From contig JAGXFT010000028.1 of the NCBI GenBank assembly GCA_024637135.1, forward strand, positions 1-41,199: a stretch of DNA of 41,199 nt, written 5' to 3'. This document shows positions 30,531 to 39,081 of the stretch, in pieces (within the stretch, counting starts at the first letter, position 1; the number at the start of each line of letters is the position of its first letter). A program made the position numbers and the translations under genes. A model generated the notes under the pieces. It made no database searches, was not told where the DNA came from, and saw nothing but the letters and a program-made list of their open reading frames with translations. The DNA is from Nitriliruptorales bacterium (GTDB lineage: Bacteria; Actinomycetota; Nitriliruptoria; Nitriliruptorales; Nitriliruptoraceae).

Positions 30531-32224
30531 GGCTGGCCGGACGTCGCGAGCTGGTCCGCCAGTCGCTGCGTGTCGGCCTCGGTCCAGCCGTCGGGGCCGG
30601 TGATCGCGGCCCATGCGCGGGTGTTGTCGGCGACGGTGTAGTTGTGGCCGTAGCCGTCCGGGACCGAGGCGGCGGCCGGGAGGTCGATGAAGACCTCCCA
30701 CATGGTCACGACGGGGGTCCACGCGAAGTGGTCGGACAGGTCCGGGCCGCGTTCGCTGTCGAGCAGCCAGTCCGGCTTGTCGATCGCGATGTCGGGATCG
30801 AACCAGACCACGGGATCCGAGGAGTTCTGCAGGTAGACGACCCGGGTGGGACCCCATGGTTCGCCCGAGGGGCTGGGGGTGTCGATCTCGGTGCCGCGGG
30901 CCATGAATCGAACCGTCCGACCCGTGTCGTGGACGGGCAGCCATGGTGGCGTGCCGGGGTTGCGGGTCTCGATCAGCCGGTCGTGGAGGCCATCGACGAA
31001 GGGGGGGCCGACCAACAGCGCCCCGTCGACGGGTTCGTTGAGGATGTTCGGGGAGGTCAGGACCGCCTCGGCGCCGAGCGAACCCAGCGACATGCCGTAC
31101 AGGTACAGCCGTGGTCGGGTGGCCTCGGGGACGCTGGCCCAGTGGTCGTGGATGGTGTCGAACACGGCCAGGGACTCGGACCGCACCGCGTCCTGGTCGG
31201 CCAGCAACGAGATCCAACTGGGCAGGTAGGAGTACTGCACGCCGACGATCGCGGTGTCGCCGTTGTGGAGGTACTCGATCGGGTCGACGCCGTGGGGATC
31301 CAGGAAGCCGGTGCCGGTCGTGGAGGCCACGACCAGGACCGAACGGGTGAAGGCGCCCGTGCGTCGGAGTTCGGCCAGGACCAGGTCGGCGCGGGCTTCG
31401 GTCGTGTCGGCCGATCGCAGTCCGACGTAGACGCGGATGGGTTCACGGGACCCGCCCCCGCTGAACCGTTCGAGGTCGTCGAGGGTGGGTCCGGTCGCGA
31501 CGAAGCTCCGCCCCTTGCGACCGAGGCTGTCCCAGGCCACCAAGGAATCCGGGCTGCCCGATCGGGCCGGGGACACCGGGGGGACCACGCCGACGTCGGT
31601 GGCGGCGTCGCGCGGGGCCGACACCTGGTTGGCGAGGGCGAAGAACCCGGTCACGATGACGCCGTTCCACAGCCCCCAGGCGACCAGCAGTGCGACGAAC
31701 GTGGCGGCCACGCGGGCCTGGCGGGCCGGGAGTCGTCGTCCCAGGCGCGTGGACATGGACCGGAAGGAACGGCGGATGCCGCGCGCCAGGGCCAGCAGTG
31801 CGGCCGCCACGGACAGGGCCACAAGGGCCAGTGGTGGCCAGGTGGCCGGGGTCGTGGGTGCGATCCCCATCAGGAGTCGGACGTCGTTCTGCCAGCCGAC
31901 GTGCCGCCACATGGCGGCGGAGATGGCGACGACGAGGACGCTGAGCATGACGGCGATCACGATCTGTCGTGGACGACCTGTCGGCAGTGGCAGTCCGAGC
32001 TCGCGCCACGTCCACCTGGCCAGGACCCCGATGCCGTAGCCGGCCGCGAGCAGGACCCCCGACACCAGCCCCTGTGCGACGCTGCCGCGGGGGAGCAGTG
32101 ACGGGAACAGTGACAGGGCGAACAGGATCCCGCCGACCGCGACGCCGGCCGGGGACAACCCGATCCGTCGACCGGGACCGCGTCCCATCCGATCGCTCGA
32201 CCCGCCGGTGCCGGTCCACCTCAT
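30527..32224 (-). CDS. Membrane alpha/beta hydrolase, PF10081-like (Abhydrolase_9)
   Basis: 565-residue protein in two parts. Residues about 20-210 contain four or five helices, matching the membrane domain that precedes this hydrolase family. The rest is an alpha/beta-hydrolase-like domain with strong family text: DSLGRKGRSFVATGP, PIRVYVGLRSADT, DPHGVDPIEYLHNGDTAIV, QYSYLPSWIS and the nucleophile elbow LYGMSLGSLGAE. Such proteins are known from actinobacteria but have no settled substrate. Its ATG overlaps the DedA-fusion stop and its stop overlaps the protease start, each by 4 nt. A role in the membrane or with lipids is inferred from the neighbours. Confidence 0.85.
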   Translation of the reverse strand: MRWTGTGGSSDRMGRGPGRRIGLSPAGVAVGGILFALSLFPSLLPRGSVAQGLVSGVLLAAGYGIGVLARWTWRELGLPLPTGRPRQIVIAVMLSVLVVAISAAMWRHVGWQNDVRLLMGIAPTTPATWPPLALVALSVAAALLALARGIRRSFRSMSTRLGRRLPARQARVAATFVALLVAWGLWNGVIVTGFFALANQVSAPRDAATDVGVVPPVSPARSGSPDSLVAWDSLGRKGRSFVATGPTLDDLERFSGGGSREPIRVYVGLRSADTTEARADLVLAELRRTGAFTRSVLVVASTTGTGFLDPHGVDPIEYLHNGDTAIVGVQYSYLPSWISLLADQDAVRSESLAVFDTIHDHWASVPEATRPRLYLYGMSLGSLGAEAVLTSPNILNEPVDGALLVGPPFVDGLHDRLIETRNPGTPPWLPVHDTGRTVRFMARGTEIDTPSPSGEPWGPTRVVYLQNSSDPVVWFDPDIAIDKPDWLLDSERGPDLSDHFAWTPVVTMWEVFIDLPAAASVPDGYGHNYTVADNTRAWAAITGPDGWTEADTQRLADQLATSGQP

Positions 32225-33570
32225 GCCGAAACCGTCGGTGAGCCGATGGTCGGGGTCCTCGGTGCAAGGGTGCGAGATGTCAACTCACCGCCGGCGCCCA
32301 GGAGACCGCCGATGCCCACGGCTCCGACGATGCCCGACAACGTCGCGTCACCCGCGACGAGTTCGGCCGTGGCGGCCAGCACCAGGATCCCGACCCCGAC
32401 GCCGGCGACGCGGATGGCCGTGGCGAGGCGGCGGGGGCCGATGGCGGCCACGGCGGCAACGAAGGCCGCGGTGAGCCAGGTGACCGACCCGGACGGGAAC
32501 GTGGTCCCGGCCACGCTGGTCGGCAGGAGTGCCTGGAGGCCGGTGGCCAGCGCTGCTGCCAGTACCGCGGCCACGACGACCCGGACACCGGCGGCGCGGT
32601 CCGACCATCGCCGGGCCAGGCCCGCCAGCACCAGCACGACCCACAGCCCCCACGGGGGCGACACCACGCCCACGGCGACCTCGGCGACCTGGGTCGCAGC
32701 CGGGGTGGTGTGAGTCGCGATCCACGTGGTCACGGGGCGGTCGAGCAGGAACAGTTCTTCGCGGGCGAACAGGTCCTGCACGGCGATCCCGGCAACCCAG
32801 GCGGCCGCGCCCGCCACGGCCAGGCTGAGCGTCCATCCCAGTCCGCGAGCCGCGCCGGGGGTGGTGCGCGCGCGGGCCCAGGCCAGCGGGACCGAGAATC
32901 GGCGTGCCACCCACCGCATCGCCGGGCGTGCGGCCACGTCGTCGAGTCGGGCCCGCACCTGGTCGGTGCGTGCCAGCAGGCGGCGCGTGGTCCACCGCAG
33001 CACCACCGCAAGGACCACCAGGGCCAGCAGGATCAAGGACGCCCGTCCCGCGATGCGTTCGACCCGTCGCCAGGAGGCGCCCGCGAGGTAGCCCAGCATC
33101 ACGAAGGTGGTGGCCCACGCGACGCCGCCGACGACGTTGAACGCCAGGAAGCGGCCGTAGGGCATCCGGGCCATGCCGGCGACACCGGGGATCAGTGCCC
33201 GCAGCAGGGAGGTCCAGCGGCCGAGGAACACGGCCCGGCCGCCCTTGTCGGTGAGGTAGGCGGTGGCGCGGGCGACCTTGTCGGCGAAGCGACGGTGGAA
33301 CGGTGGCCAGGCCAGGATCCGAGGTCCGAAGTGGCGGCCGACCTCGTAGCCCGCGGAGTCACCGGCGATCGCGGCCACCGAGGCCACCGCGATCATGACC
33401 GGCAACGACGCGTTGCCCGACGACACGACCACGCCACCGAGCAGGACCGCGAGTTCGCCGGGCAGGATCAGCCCGACGAACGCGGCGGCCTCGCCGAACG
33501 CGAGCAGCCCGACCAACCCGTAGGCCGCAGGGCCGGACAGGTTCAGGATCGCGTCGACGAGCCGTGCCAT
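32221..33570 (-). CDS. DedA/SNARE-associated protein fused to a degenerate PAP2-like domain
   Basis: 449-residue membrane protein. The first roughly 200 residues are DedA-like: FGEAAAFVGLILPGE, GDSAGYEVGRHFG, and GRWTSLLRALIPGVAGMARM, with the helix-breaking FNVVGGVAWA. DedA proteins move lipids such as undecaprenyl phosphate across the membrane. The second half has the layout of a PAP2 phosphatase, yet its motifs are degraded: near residue 358 FPSGS replaces PSGH, and the last SRxxxxxHxxxD box reads ATAELVAGDATLSG without the histidine. It may be a non-catalytic lipid-binding module. The ATG at 33570 is chosen; a frame from 33618 lacks a better site. First gene of the minus-strand unit. Confidence 0.8.
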   Translation of the reverse strand: MARLVDAILNLSGPAAYGLVGLLAFGEAAAFVGLILPGELAVLLGGVVVSSGNASLPVMIAVASVAAIAGDSAGYEVGRHFGPRILAWPPFHRRFADKVARATAYLTDKGGRAVFLGRWTSLLRALIPGVAGMARMPYGRFLAFNVVGGVAWATTFVMLGYLAGASWRRVERIAGRASLILLALVVLAVVLRWTTRRLLARTDQVRARLDDVAARPAMRWVARRFSVPLAWARARTTPGAARGLGWTLSLAVAGAAAWVAGIAVQDLFAREELFLLDRPVTTWIATHTTPAATQVAEVAVGVVSPPWGLWVVLVLAGLARRWSDRAAGVRVVVAAVLAAALATGLQALLPTSVAGTTFPSGSVTWLTAAFVAAVAAIGPRRLATAIRVAGVGVGILVLAATAELVAGDATLSGIVGAVGIGGLLGAGGELTSRTLAPRTPTIGSPTVSA

Positions 33571-33605
33571 GGGGCGCCGTCCCGTGGTGTTTGGAGGTCG
33601 TGTGG

Positions 33606-33611
33606 ACCGTA
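33606..33611 (-). promoter_or_regulatory. Possible -10 box (TACGGT) for the minus-strand membrane unit
   Basis: On the minus strand, TACGGT (in the AT-richer ATATACGG) lies 36 bp before the DedA-fusion start. It is in the 213-bp gap after the UPF0104 gene, where I see no other feature. Confidence 0.3.
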
Positions 33612-33783
33612 TATCCATCGGTGTCGTGGATGTTCCCGCCGCCGTGTGGCGTCATGGCATCGAGGGGCACGGTGGACCGTCGCAGGTCGATCACCACGGG
33701 ATCCTGGGAGGGACGATCACCTCATGGCAGTCCGACGCCAATCCGCCCGAACCACATCGTCGCCACATGCCTGCGGGCCGACC

Positions 33784-34809
33784 TCACCGCCGGGCGGGCG
33801 TCGCGAGCCTGGGGAGCAGGGCCAGGCCGATCGGTATCGGGAGCCAGTGGCTGATCAGCCGCCACCCCAGCACCGTCGTCGTGGCGGCCGCCGCCGGTGC
33901 GCCGGACGCCATCAGGGCACCGACCATGGCCGTCTCGACGATGCCGACGCCGCCGGGTGTGAGCGGCACGGCGGCGGCGATCTGTGCGACGACGTCGGCC
34001 ACCAGGACCGCGGTCAGTGGTGTGCCGGCGCCCACCGTCATCGCGAGGACCAGGACGACGGCGATGTCCAGGACCCAGTTGACGGTGGCCAGCAGGGCCG
34101 CTCGACGCAGCAGTGCCGGGTCGGTCGCCAGCGCTCGAACGTTGGCCGCGCCGCGGCCGACGCCGTCGGCGATGGCCGTGGGGTCGAGGCGCGCACGCAG
34201 GAAGGACGGCACCACGCGTTCCAGGAGTCGTCGGACGCGGACGGCGAATGCATCCGGGTCGCGCACGGCGAGCGGGACCAACGGTGCGATCGCCACCACG
34301 GCCACCGCGGCGACGGCGGCGGACAACCCGATCCGGCCGGCATGGCCGCCGATCAACCCGATCGCCGCACCCACCGGCAACAGCACGCCCAGGATCGCGG
34401 ACGACAACAGGCCGGCACCCCAGACCGCCGACCCCGTCCGGACCGGGTCGTACCCGCGACTCCGGAAACTGGACACCATGATCGCCAGGGCGGTCCCCGA
34501 CCCGCCGGGCAACGCCCGGCCGACCGCGTTGCCGACGAGGGTGACACGCTGCACGAAACTGCCCTGCACCGCCTGGCCCGACCGGCGCAGCAACACCGTC
34601 AACAACTGGCCGTACGCGGCCAGGCTGGCCGCTTCCAGCACCACCACCACGACCGGGAGCCACCACGTGGCGCGCGCGATCGCCTCGCCCGTTCCCCGCA
34701 GCCCGGCCAGCTGCGGAAGGACGAAGTGGACGCCGAGTCCGATCGCGACCATGCTGGCCAGGGACCGTGCGATCCGGGCCCGCGGGGTCACCGTCGCATC
34801 GGCGCCCAT
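33784..34809 (-). CDS. UPF0104 / LPG-synthase-TM family membrane protein
   Basis: 341-residue polytopic protein of the lysylphosphatidylglycerol synthase transmembrane family (YbhN-like, the flippase half of MprF without the synthase). Hallmarks: GRALPGGSGTALAI with the conserved small residues in the middle, and PLTPGGVGIVETAMVGAL near the C-terminus, the most typical motif. No aminoacyl-transferase domain is attached. Probable role is lipid or glycolipid transport across the membrane, matching the DedA-fusion and hydrolase genes downstream. The ATG at 34809 faces the divergent DUF1003 gene. Confidence 0.82.
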   Translation of the reverse strand: MGADATVTPRARIARSLASMVAIGLGVHFVLPQLAGLRGTGEAIARATWWLPVVVVVLEAASLAAYGQLLTVLLRRSGQAVQGSFVQRVTLVGNAVGRALPGGSGTALAIMVSSFRSRGYDPVRTGSAVWGAGLLSSAILGVLLPVGAAIGLIGGHAGRIGLSAAVAAVAVVAIAPLVPLAVRDPDAFAVRVRRLLERVVPSFLRARLDPTAIADGVGRGAANVRALATDPALLRRAALLATVNWVLDIAVVLVLAMTVGAGTPLTAVLVADVVAQIAAAVPLTPGGVGIVETAMVGALMASGAPAAAATTTVLGWRLISHWLPIPIGLALLPRLATPARR

Positions 34810-34974
34810 GTTCCATCCCCGTCGCCGACGTCCTCGGTCGGAGCACAACTTCTTGCTGACCCGCAGCACCGGCACACGCCGTCGTCGGTCGCGGGCCTCG
34901 GACGGGCCGCGATCGCCGCCCCCGACCACCGACCACGCCACCGTGGCGATGCCCCGGACACCAGGAGTCAACAC
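34810..34974. promoter_or_regulatory. Divergent intergenic region
   Basis: 165 bp between the UPF0104 gene (minus) and the DUF1003 gene (plus). It must hold both promoters. A 13-nt dyad CGCCAC-C-GTGGCG lies at 34936-34948, and an AGGAG ribosome site at 34963-34967 precedes the plus-strand ATG. No clear -10 is visible on either strand. Confidence 0.4.
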
Positions 34975-35436
34975 ATGACCGACCCCAGCCACCACCGACT
35001 CCGACCGTGGACGACCCTGTCGGGCGCCCGAATCCTGCGTCGACATCCCGGCGTCCGCCAGCCCGACCAACTGACCCGAGGAGAACGCGCCGCCGACGTG
35101 ATTCGCAACGGCATGGGCTCGTGGGCGTTCGTCGTGGTCGCGCTGAGCTTCCTCGCCGTCTGGATGGTCGTCAACGGCAGCAGCGGATTCGACCCGTACC
35201 CGTTCATCCTGCTGAACCTGGTGCTCTCCTGTCTCGCGGCCCTCCAGGGCGCGATCCTGCTGATCGCGGGCAAGCGCTCGGACCAGATCTCCTCGGAGTT
35301 GGCCGTCAACGACTTCGACACCGACGAGGCCGCCCTCCGGCAACTCGCCGAGCTTCGCCACGCCGTCGCCGACCTCGAGGTGTTGCTCCGCCGATCGTTG
35401 GGCGACGAATCCGACATCGCCGAGCCGAACAGCTGA
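34975..35436 (+). CDS. DUF1003 membrane protein
   Basis: 153-residue protein with two helices in the DUF1003 pattern: RNGMGSWAFVVVALSFLAVW near residue 45 and DPYPFILLNLVLSCLAALQG near residue 75, followed by a polar GKRSDQ motif and a helical C-terminal tail rich in Leu, Arg and Glu that may form a coiled coil. Function of the family is unknown. The ATG follows AGGAG at a good distance. It stands alone between a divergent gene and the next cluster. Confidence 0.85.
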   Translation: MTDPSHHRLRPWTTLSGARILRRHPGVRQPDQLTRGERAADVIRNGMGSWAFVVVALSFLAVWMVVNGSSGFDPYPFILLNLVLSCLAALQGAILLIAGKRSDQISSELAVNDFDTDEAALRQLAELRHAVADLEVLLRRSLGDESDIAEPNS

Positions 35437-35577
35437 GCCGGTCGCGGGGTCGTTGTCCCGGGCAGCCGGGGGTGTCTCCCGTCGCCTGGCCCTCGGCGTG
35501 GTCGCGGACGGCGCTCGCGGGTGGGAACCGCCCCGGCCGTGGCGGCGTCGAACGGCGTGCGATGGCAGGGGTGCAGT

Positions 35578-35620
35578 TCAGGGATGTCCCTGAGGTACCA
35601 CGACGAGACGTCACTACGCT
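35578..35620 (+). promoter_or_regulatory. Promoter with a 16-bp dyad, before the secreted-protein/ABC cluster
   Basis: TACGCT at 35615-35620 fits the -10 pattern. A perfect 7+2+7 dyad, TCAGGGA-TG-TCCCTGA (35578-35593), lies 21 bp upstream, over the expected -35 position. It is a candidate repressor or activator site. The region 35437-35577 shows nothing else. Confidence 0.4.
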
Positions 35621-35668
35621 CGCACCACCCGCGGCGTCGCACCTGCCCAACGCCCCCGAGGAGGCCCC

Positions 35669-37999
35669 GTGGATGGATTCCTGGCCGGTCGTCGATCGTG
35701 GTGGTCCGCGGCGGTCGTGGGCGTGCTCGTCGCGCTCTCGCTGGTGCTGGCGAGCCCGCGTGCGACGGCCCAGGAACAGGACACATCGGCGTTCGGTCTG
35801 TCCGCGGAACGTGCGCTGGGCGAGGGCGCGGTGGCGGGTGCGTGGACGCCGGTGGTCGTCACGATCGCGCCGACCGTCCCGCTGTCGGGGGAGGTGGCGT
35901 TGGCCGTCGAGAACGACGGGGGCCGGACCGTCACCCGGGCCGCGGTCGAGGTGGCCGCGGGCGCGACCGAGCAGGCGTGGTTCCTGCTGCCACCGGGGGA
36001 CGCCGACGTGCAGGTGTCGCTGCGGGCGGACGGCCGCGTCGCCCGTGACTCCCTGCCCCAACAGGGATCGGGGTCGGCACCGGTCGGGGTCCTCGACGAC
36101 CCGGACTTCCCGGATCGGGTCGGGGCCGTCACCGACCCGCTGACGGGGGAGGTCTGGACCACGGTCGTGGTCGACCCGGCGATGCTCGACCTGGGGCCGC
36201 TGGCCGTCGAGGCACTCGGGACGATGGTCGCCGACGCACGGGTCCTGGACCGGCTGGGCGACGACCAGCGGTCGGCGCTGGCGACCGCGGTGGCCCACCA
36301 GGGACTCCACCTGGTCGTGACCGGCGTGACCGCGGACCCGGGCATTGGACGGGCACCGGCGGTCGCGCCGGGCGGGGCGACCACGCTCGACCTCGGCCCC
36401 GGTGCGTGGGGGCTGGCCGTGACCGGCGACGAGGTGCTCGCGGCCGAGGACGGTGCTGCCAACGGCGCCACGGTGACGTCCGGGCGCGGACGGGTGACGT
36501 GGCTGGCCGCCGGTGTCGGCGATGATGCGTTGCAGTCGCCGCGCATGTGGGGCCGGGTGTGGACCGGGACGCCGGTGGCCTCGCAGTCGCCATGGGACCG
36601 GACCCAGCCGATCGACGCGTGGTCGCTCCAACAGCGGGGCCTGCGACTGCCGTCGTCGTGGGGCATGGCCGGGTTCGTGGCGCTGTACCTGGTCGCCGCG
36701 GCGGTGGTCGCGCGGGTGGGGCTCCGGCGGCTCCGCCGTCGCGAACTGGCCTGGGTGGTCCTGTCCGGCATGGCCCTGGTGCTGGCCGGTGGGGCGTTCC
36801 TGGCATCGTCCGGCAACGACGTCGTCGGTGGACGGGCGGTGGCCGGGTCGACGTGGGTCGACGGCGTGGGGATGGAGCGACTGGTCGTGGCCGGGGACTT
36901 CACCGACGGTGACACGACCCTGCGGGGTCCGGGCTGGCAGGTCGAGAGCCTGTCGTGGCCGGGGACGGGCGTGGAGAGGACCGCGGACGGCACTCGACTG
37001 TCGTCGAGCGGCCTCGACGACATCGGACAGGCGTCGGTGGTGTCGGCGTCGCGGAGCACCGCTGCAGCACCGCCGATCGCGGTCGAGGCGGTCCGGTTGG
37101 CCGATCGCGTCCAGGTGGAGGTGGTGAACACGGGCGCGGTCACGCTCGAGTCGCTGCGCGTGTCGGCCGGTGACCTGGTCGCCGACGACGCCGAGGGCCG
37201 ATCGCTCGGACCCGGCGAGACCCTGGTCGTCGACGTCGTCGACCCCGCCGGTGGCGACTGGGCACCCGAAGTGCTCGTGGAAGACGTGCAGGACTGGCAG
37301 GACGACCGTGCGCGGGCCAGTTTCGCGGGTTCGACCAACCAGATGGTCGACGACGCCGCAGCGCTGGTGTGGGTGCGGGCCGTTGGCACAGACCTGGTCC
37401 CGCGGCCGGTCGGGATCGGCCAGTCCGACCCGCAGGTCGTGGCGGTGGGGGTGACCCCGGCCCTGGGTGACCCGGGGGTTCCCGCACCGGCGGCGACCCT
37501 GGTCTGGCGGGAAGCGGTGGCGGGCGGGTTCGACGGGCCCGGGGTCGCCAACGAGACGTGGGTCCGGGTGTCGCCGGCCAGCGCCCAGGCAGTTGCCTCG
37601 ATGTCGGTGAACCTCCCGCTGTCGACCGACGACGCCTGCGCCGAGTGGCTGGTGTTCGGCAACGACAGCCCGAACGGCGAGTCCCGCTCGCTCTGCGACG
37701 GCGAGCAGCCGGAGTGCCCGGACGGGGCGGAGTGCTTCGACGAGAACGGGGAGTGGATCGAGATCTGCCGTCAGGACGGCACCTGCGAGTCATGGGAACG
37801 CCAGGGTGCCTCGGCCACGAACTACCGGGTGTGGGACGTGGTGGACGGTGACTACCGCACGTGGACCGAGGACGTGGCGGCCGAGGTGGCCGCCGACCCG
37901 GGCCGCGTGGTGACCCCGCTCGGTGACGTCGTCGTCGAGATCTGTTGTGGGTCGGCTGCCACCAACCGGATCCGCGTCACCACGGGAGGTGGCTCGTGA
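35669..37999 (+). CDS. Large exported membrane protein of unknown family
   Basis: 776 residues, not recognised. The N-terminus has a signal peptide (WWSAAVVGVLVALSLVLASPRATAQ). The first extracytoplasmic domain of about 290 residues is beta-rich. Two helices at about 332-352 and 362-381, separated by an Arg-rich turn, cross the membrane. A second exported domain follows. Near its end (about residues 660-700) is a cysteine-rich patch with seven cysteines, and ICCG lies near residue 758; no haem or zinc pattern fits. The GTG start follows GAGGAGG. Its stop overlaps the ABC ATPase by 4 nt, so it is probably a partner of that transporter. Confidence 0.7.
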   Translation: MDGFLAGRRSWWSAAVVGVLVALSLVLASPRATAQEQDTSAFGLSAERALGEGAVAGAWTPVVVTIAPTVPLSGEVALAVENDGGRTVTRAAVEVAAGATEQAWFLLPPGDADVQVSLRADGRVARDSLPQQGSGSAPVGVLDDPDFPDRVGAVTDPLTGEVWTTVVVDPAMLDLGPLAVEALGTMVADARVLDRLGDDQRSALATAVAHQGLHLVVTGVTADPGIGRAPAVAPGGATTLDLGPGAWGLAVTGDEVLAAEDGAANGATVTSGRGRVTWLAAGVGDDALQSPRMWGRVWTGTPVASQSPWDRTQPIDAWSLQQRGLRLPSSWGMAGFVALYLVAAAVVARVGLRRLRRRELAWVVLSGMALVLAGGAFLASSGNDVVGGRAVAGSTWVDGVGMERLVVAGDFTDGDTTLRGPGWQVESLSWPGTGVERTADGTRLSSSGLDDIGQASVVSASRSTAAAPPIAVEAVRLADRVQVEVVNTGAVTLESLRVSAGDLVADDAEGRSLGPGETLVVDVVDPAGGDWAPEVLVEDVQDWQDDRARASFAGSTNQMVDDAAALVWVRAVGTDLVPRPVGIGQSDPQVVAVGVTPALGDPGVPAPAATLVWREAVAGGFDGPGVANETWVRVSPASAQAVASMSVNLPLSTDDACAEWLVFGNDSPNGESRSLCDGEQPECPDGAECFDENGEWIEICRQDGTCESWERQGASATNYRVWDVVDGDYRTWTEDVAAEVAADPGRVVTPLGDVVVEICCGSAATNRIRVTTGGGS

Positions 38000-39081
38000 C
38001 CGACCTCGCGCCCCCACCCGCAGCCCCGGTCACCGGGCCCGCGTCGCCCGCGCCGGCAGGGCCGCCCGAGGCGTCGCCGACCGGGCCGACGCCGTTCGAC
38101 GATGCCGGGACCGACCCCTTCGAACCGATCCGTCCGGCCGTGCGCATCCGGGGCCTGCGCAAGCAGTACGGCTCGGTGGCGGCCGTGGACGGGCTGGACC
38201 TCGACGTCCCGGCAGGCAGCGTCTTCGGCCTGGTGGGTCCCAACGGTGCGGGCAAGACCACGACGATGCTGTCGGTGGTGACCCTGCTGGTCCCCGACGC
38301 CGGGACGGTGGAGGTGCACGGCCACGACGCCCTCGCCGATCCCGCGGCCGTGCGATCGGTGGTGGGGTACATGCCGGACTTCTTCGGGCTCTACGACGGC
38401 ATGTCGTGCAGCGAGTACCTCGACTACTTCGCGGCCGCCCACGGGCTCGCCCCGGAGCGGGCGACGGCCCAGGTCACGGACCTGCTGGAACTGGTCGGCC
38501 TCGACCACAAGGCCGACGTCGACGTGTCGGGACTGTCGCGCGGGATGCAGCAACGGTTGTCGTTGGCCCGGGCGCTGGTCCACGACCCGGCCGTGCTGGT
38601 CCTGGACGAACCGGCCTCCGGGCTGGACCCGCGAGCCCGGGTGGACCTGCGCGAGATCCTGCTCGCGCTGGGCGAGATGGATCGCACCATCATCGTGTCG
38701 AGCCACATCCTGGCCGAACTGGAGGAGATCTGCGACCGGGTCGCGATCGTGGAGGCCGGGCGGGTGCTCGCGTCGGGGACGCCGGCGGACATCCGCACCG
38801 GTGTGACCGGCGCCACGACCGTGCGGGTACGCCTGCATGTCGGAGCGGACACCGCGGCCGAGGCCATGGCTCGCGCGGTGGCGGTGGCCGCGACCGCGGG
38901 CGGCGTCCACGTCGGGTCGCGGGACACCTCGCTGCGCTTCGAGGTGGTCGGTGGCGAGCCGGCCGTGGTCGACCTGCTGTCCGCACTGGTGGCGGACGGG
39001 CTGCGGGTGATCGAGTTCCGTGAGGAGGCCGGCGGCCTCGAGCGACTGTTCATGGACGTGACCAGGGGGGTGATCCGATGA
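37996..39081 (+). CDS. ABC transporter ATP-binding protein
   Basis: 361-residue ATPase subunit. A Pro/Ala-rich N-terminal tail of about 45 residues precedes the nucleotide-binding domain. Walker A is GPNGAGKTT (about 80-88), the signature is LSRGMQQRLSLARAL (about 178), Walker B is VLVLDEP (about 200) and the H-loop is in SSHILAELE (about 235). The C-terminal extension of about 90 residues resembles the DrrA/ABC-2 type. The GTG overlaps the previous stop and its stop overlaps the permease start, each by 4 nt. With the permease it forms a type V exporter-like pair; the substrate is unknown. Confidence 0.92.
   Translation: MTDLAPPPAAPVTGPASPAPAGPPEASPTGPTPFDDAGTDPFEPIRPAVRIRGLRKQYGSVAAVDGLDLDVPAGSVFGLVGPNGAGKTTTMLSVVTLLVPDAGTVEVHGHDALADPAAVRSVVGYMPDFFGLYDGMSCSEYLDYFAAAHGLAPERATAQVTDLLELVGLDHKADVDVSGLSRGMQQRLSLARALVHDPAVLVLDEPASGLDPRARVDLREILLALGEMDRTIIVSSHILAELEEICDRVAIVEAGRVLASGTPADIRTGVTGATTVRVRLHVGADTAAEAMARAVAVAATAGGVHVGSRDTSLRFEVVGGEPAVVDLLSALVADGLRVIEFREEAGGLERLFMDVTRGVIR

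Noticed and set aside
32710-35436. A 908-codon plus-strand open frame across the minus-strand DedA and UPF0104 genes
   Set aside because: The translation is low-complexity Arg/Gly/His text typical of antisense frames in GC-rich DNA. Only its last 153 codons (from 34975) are a real gene.
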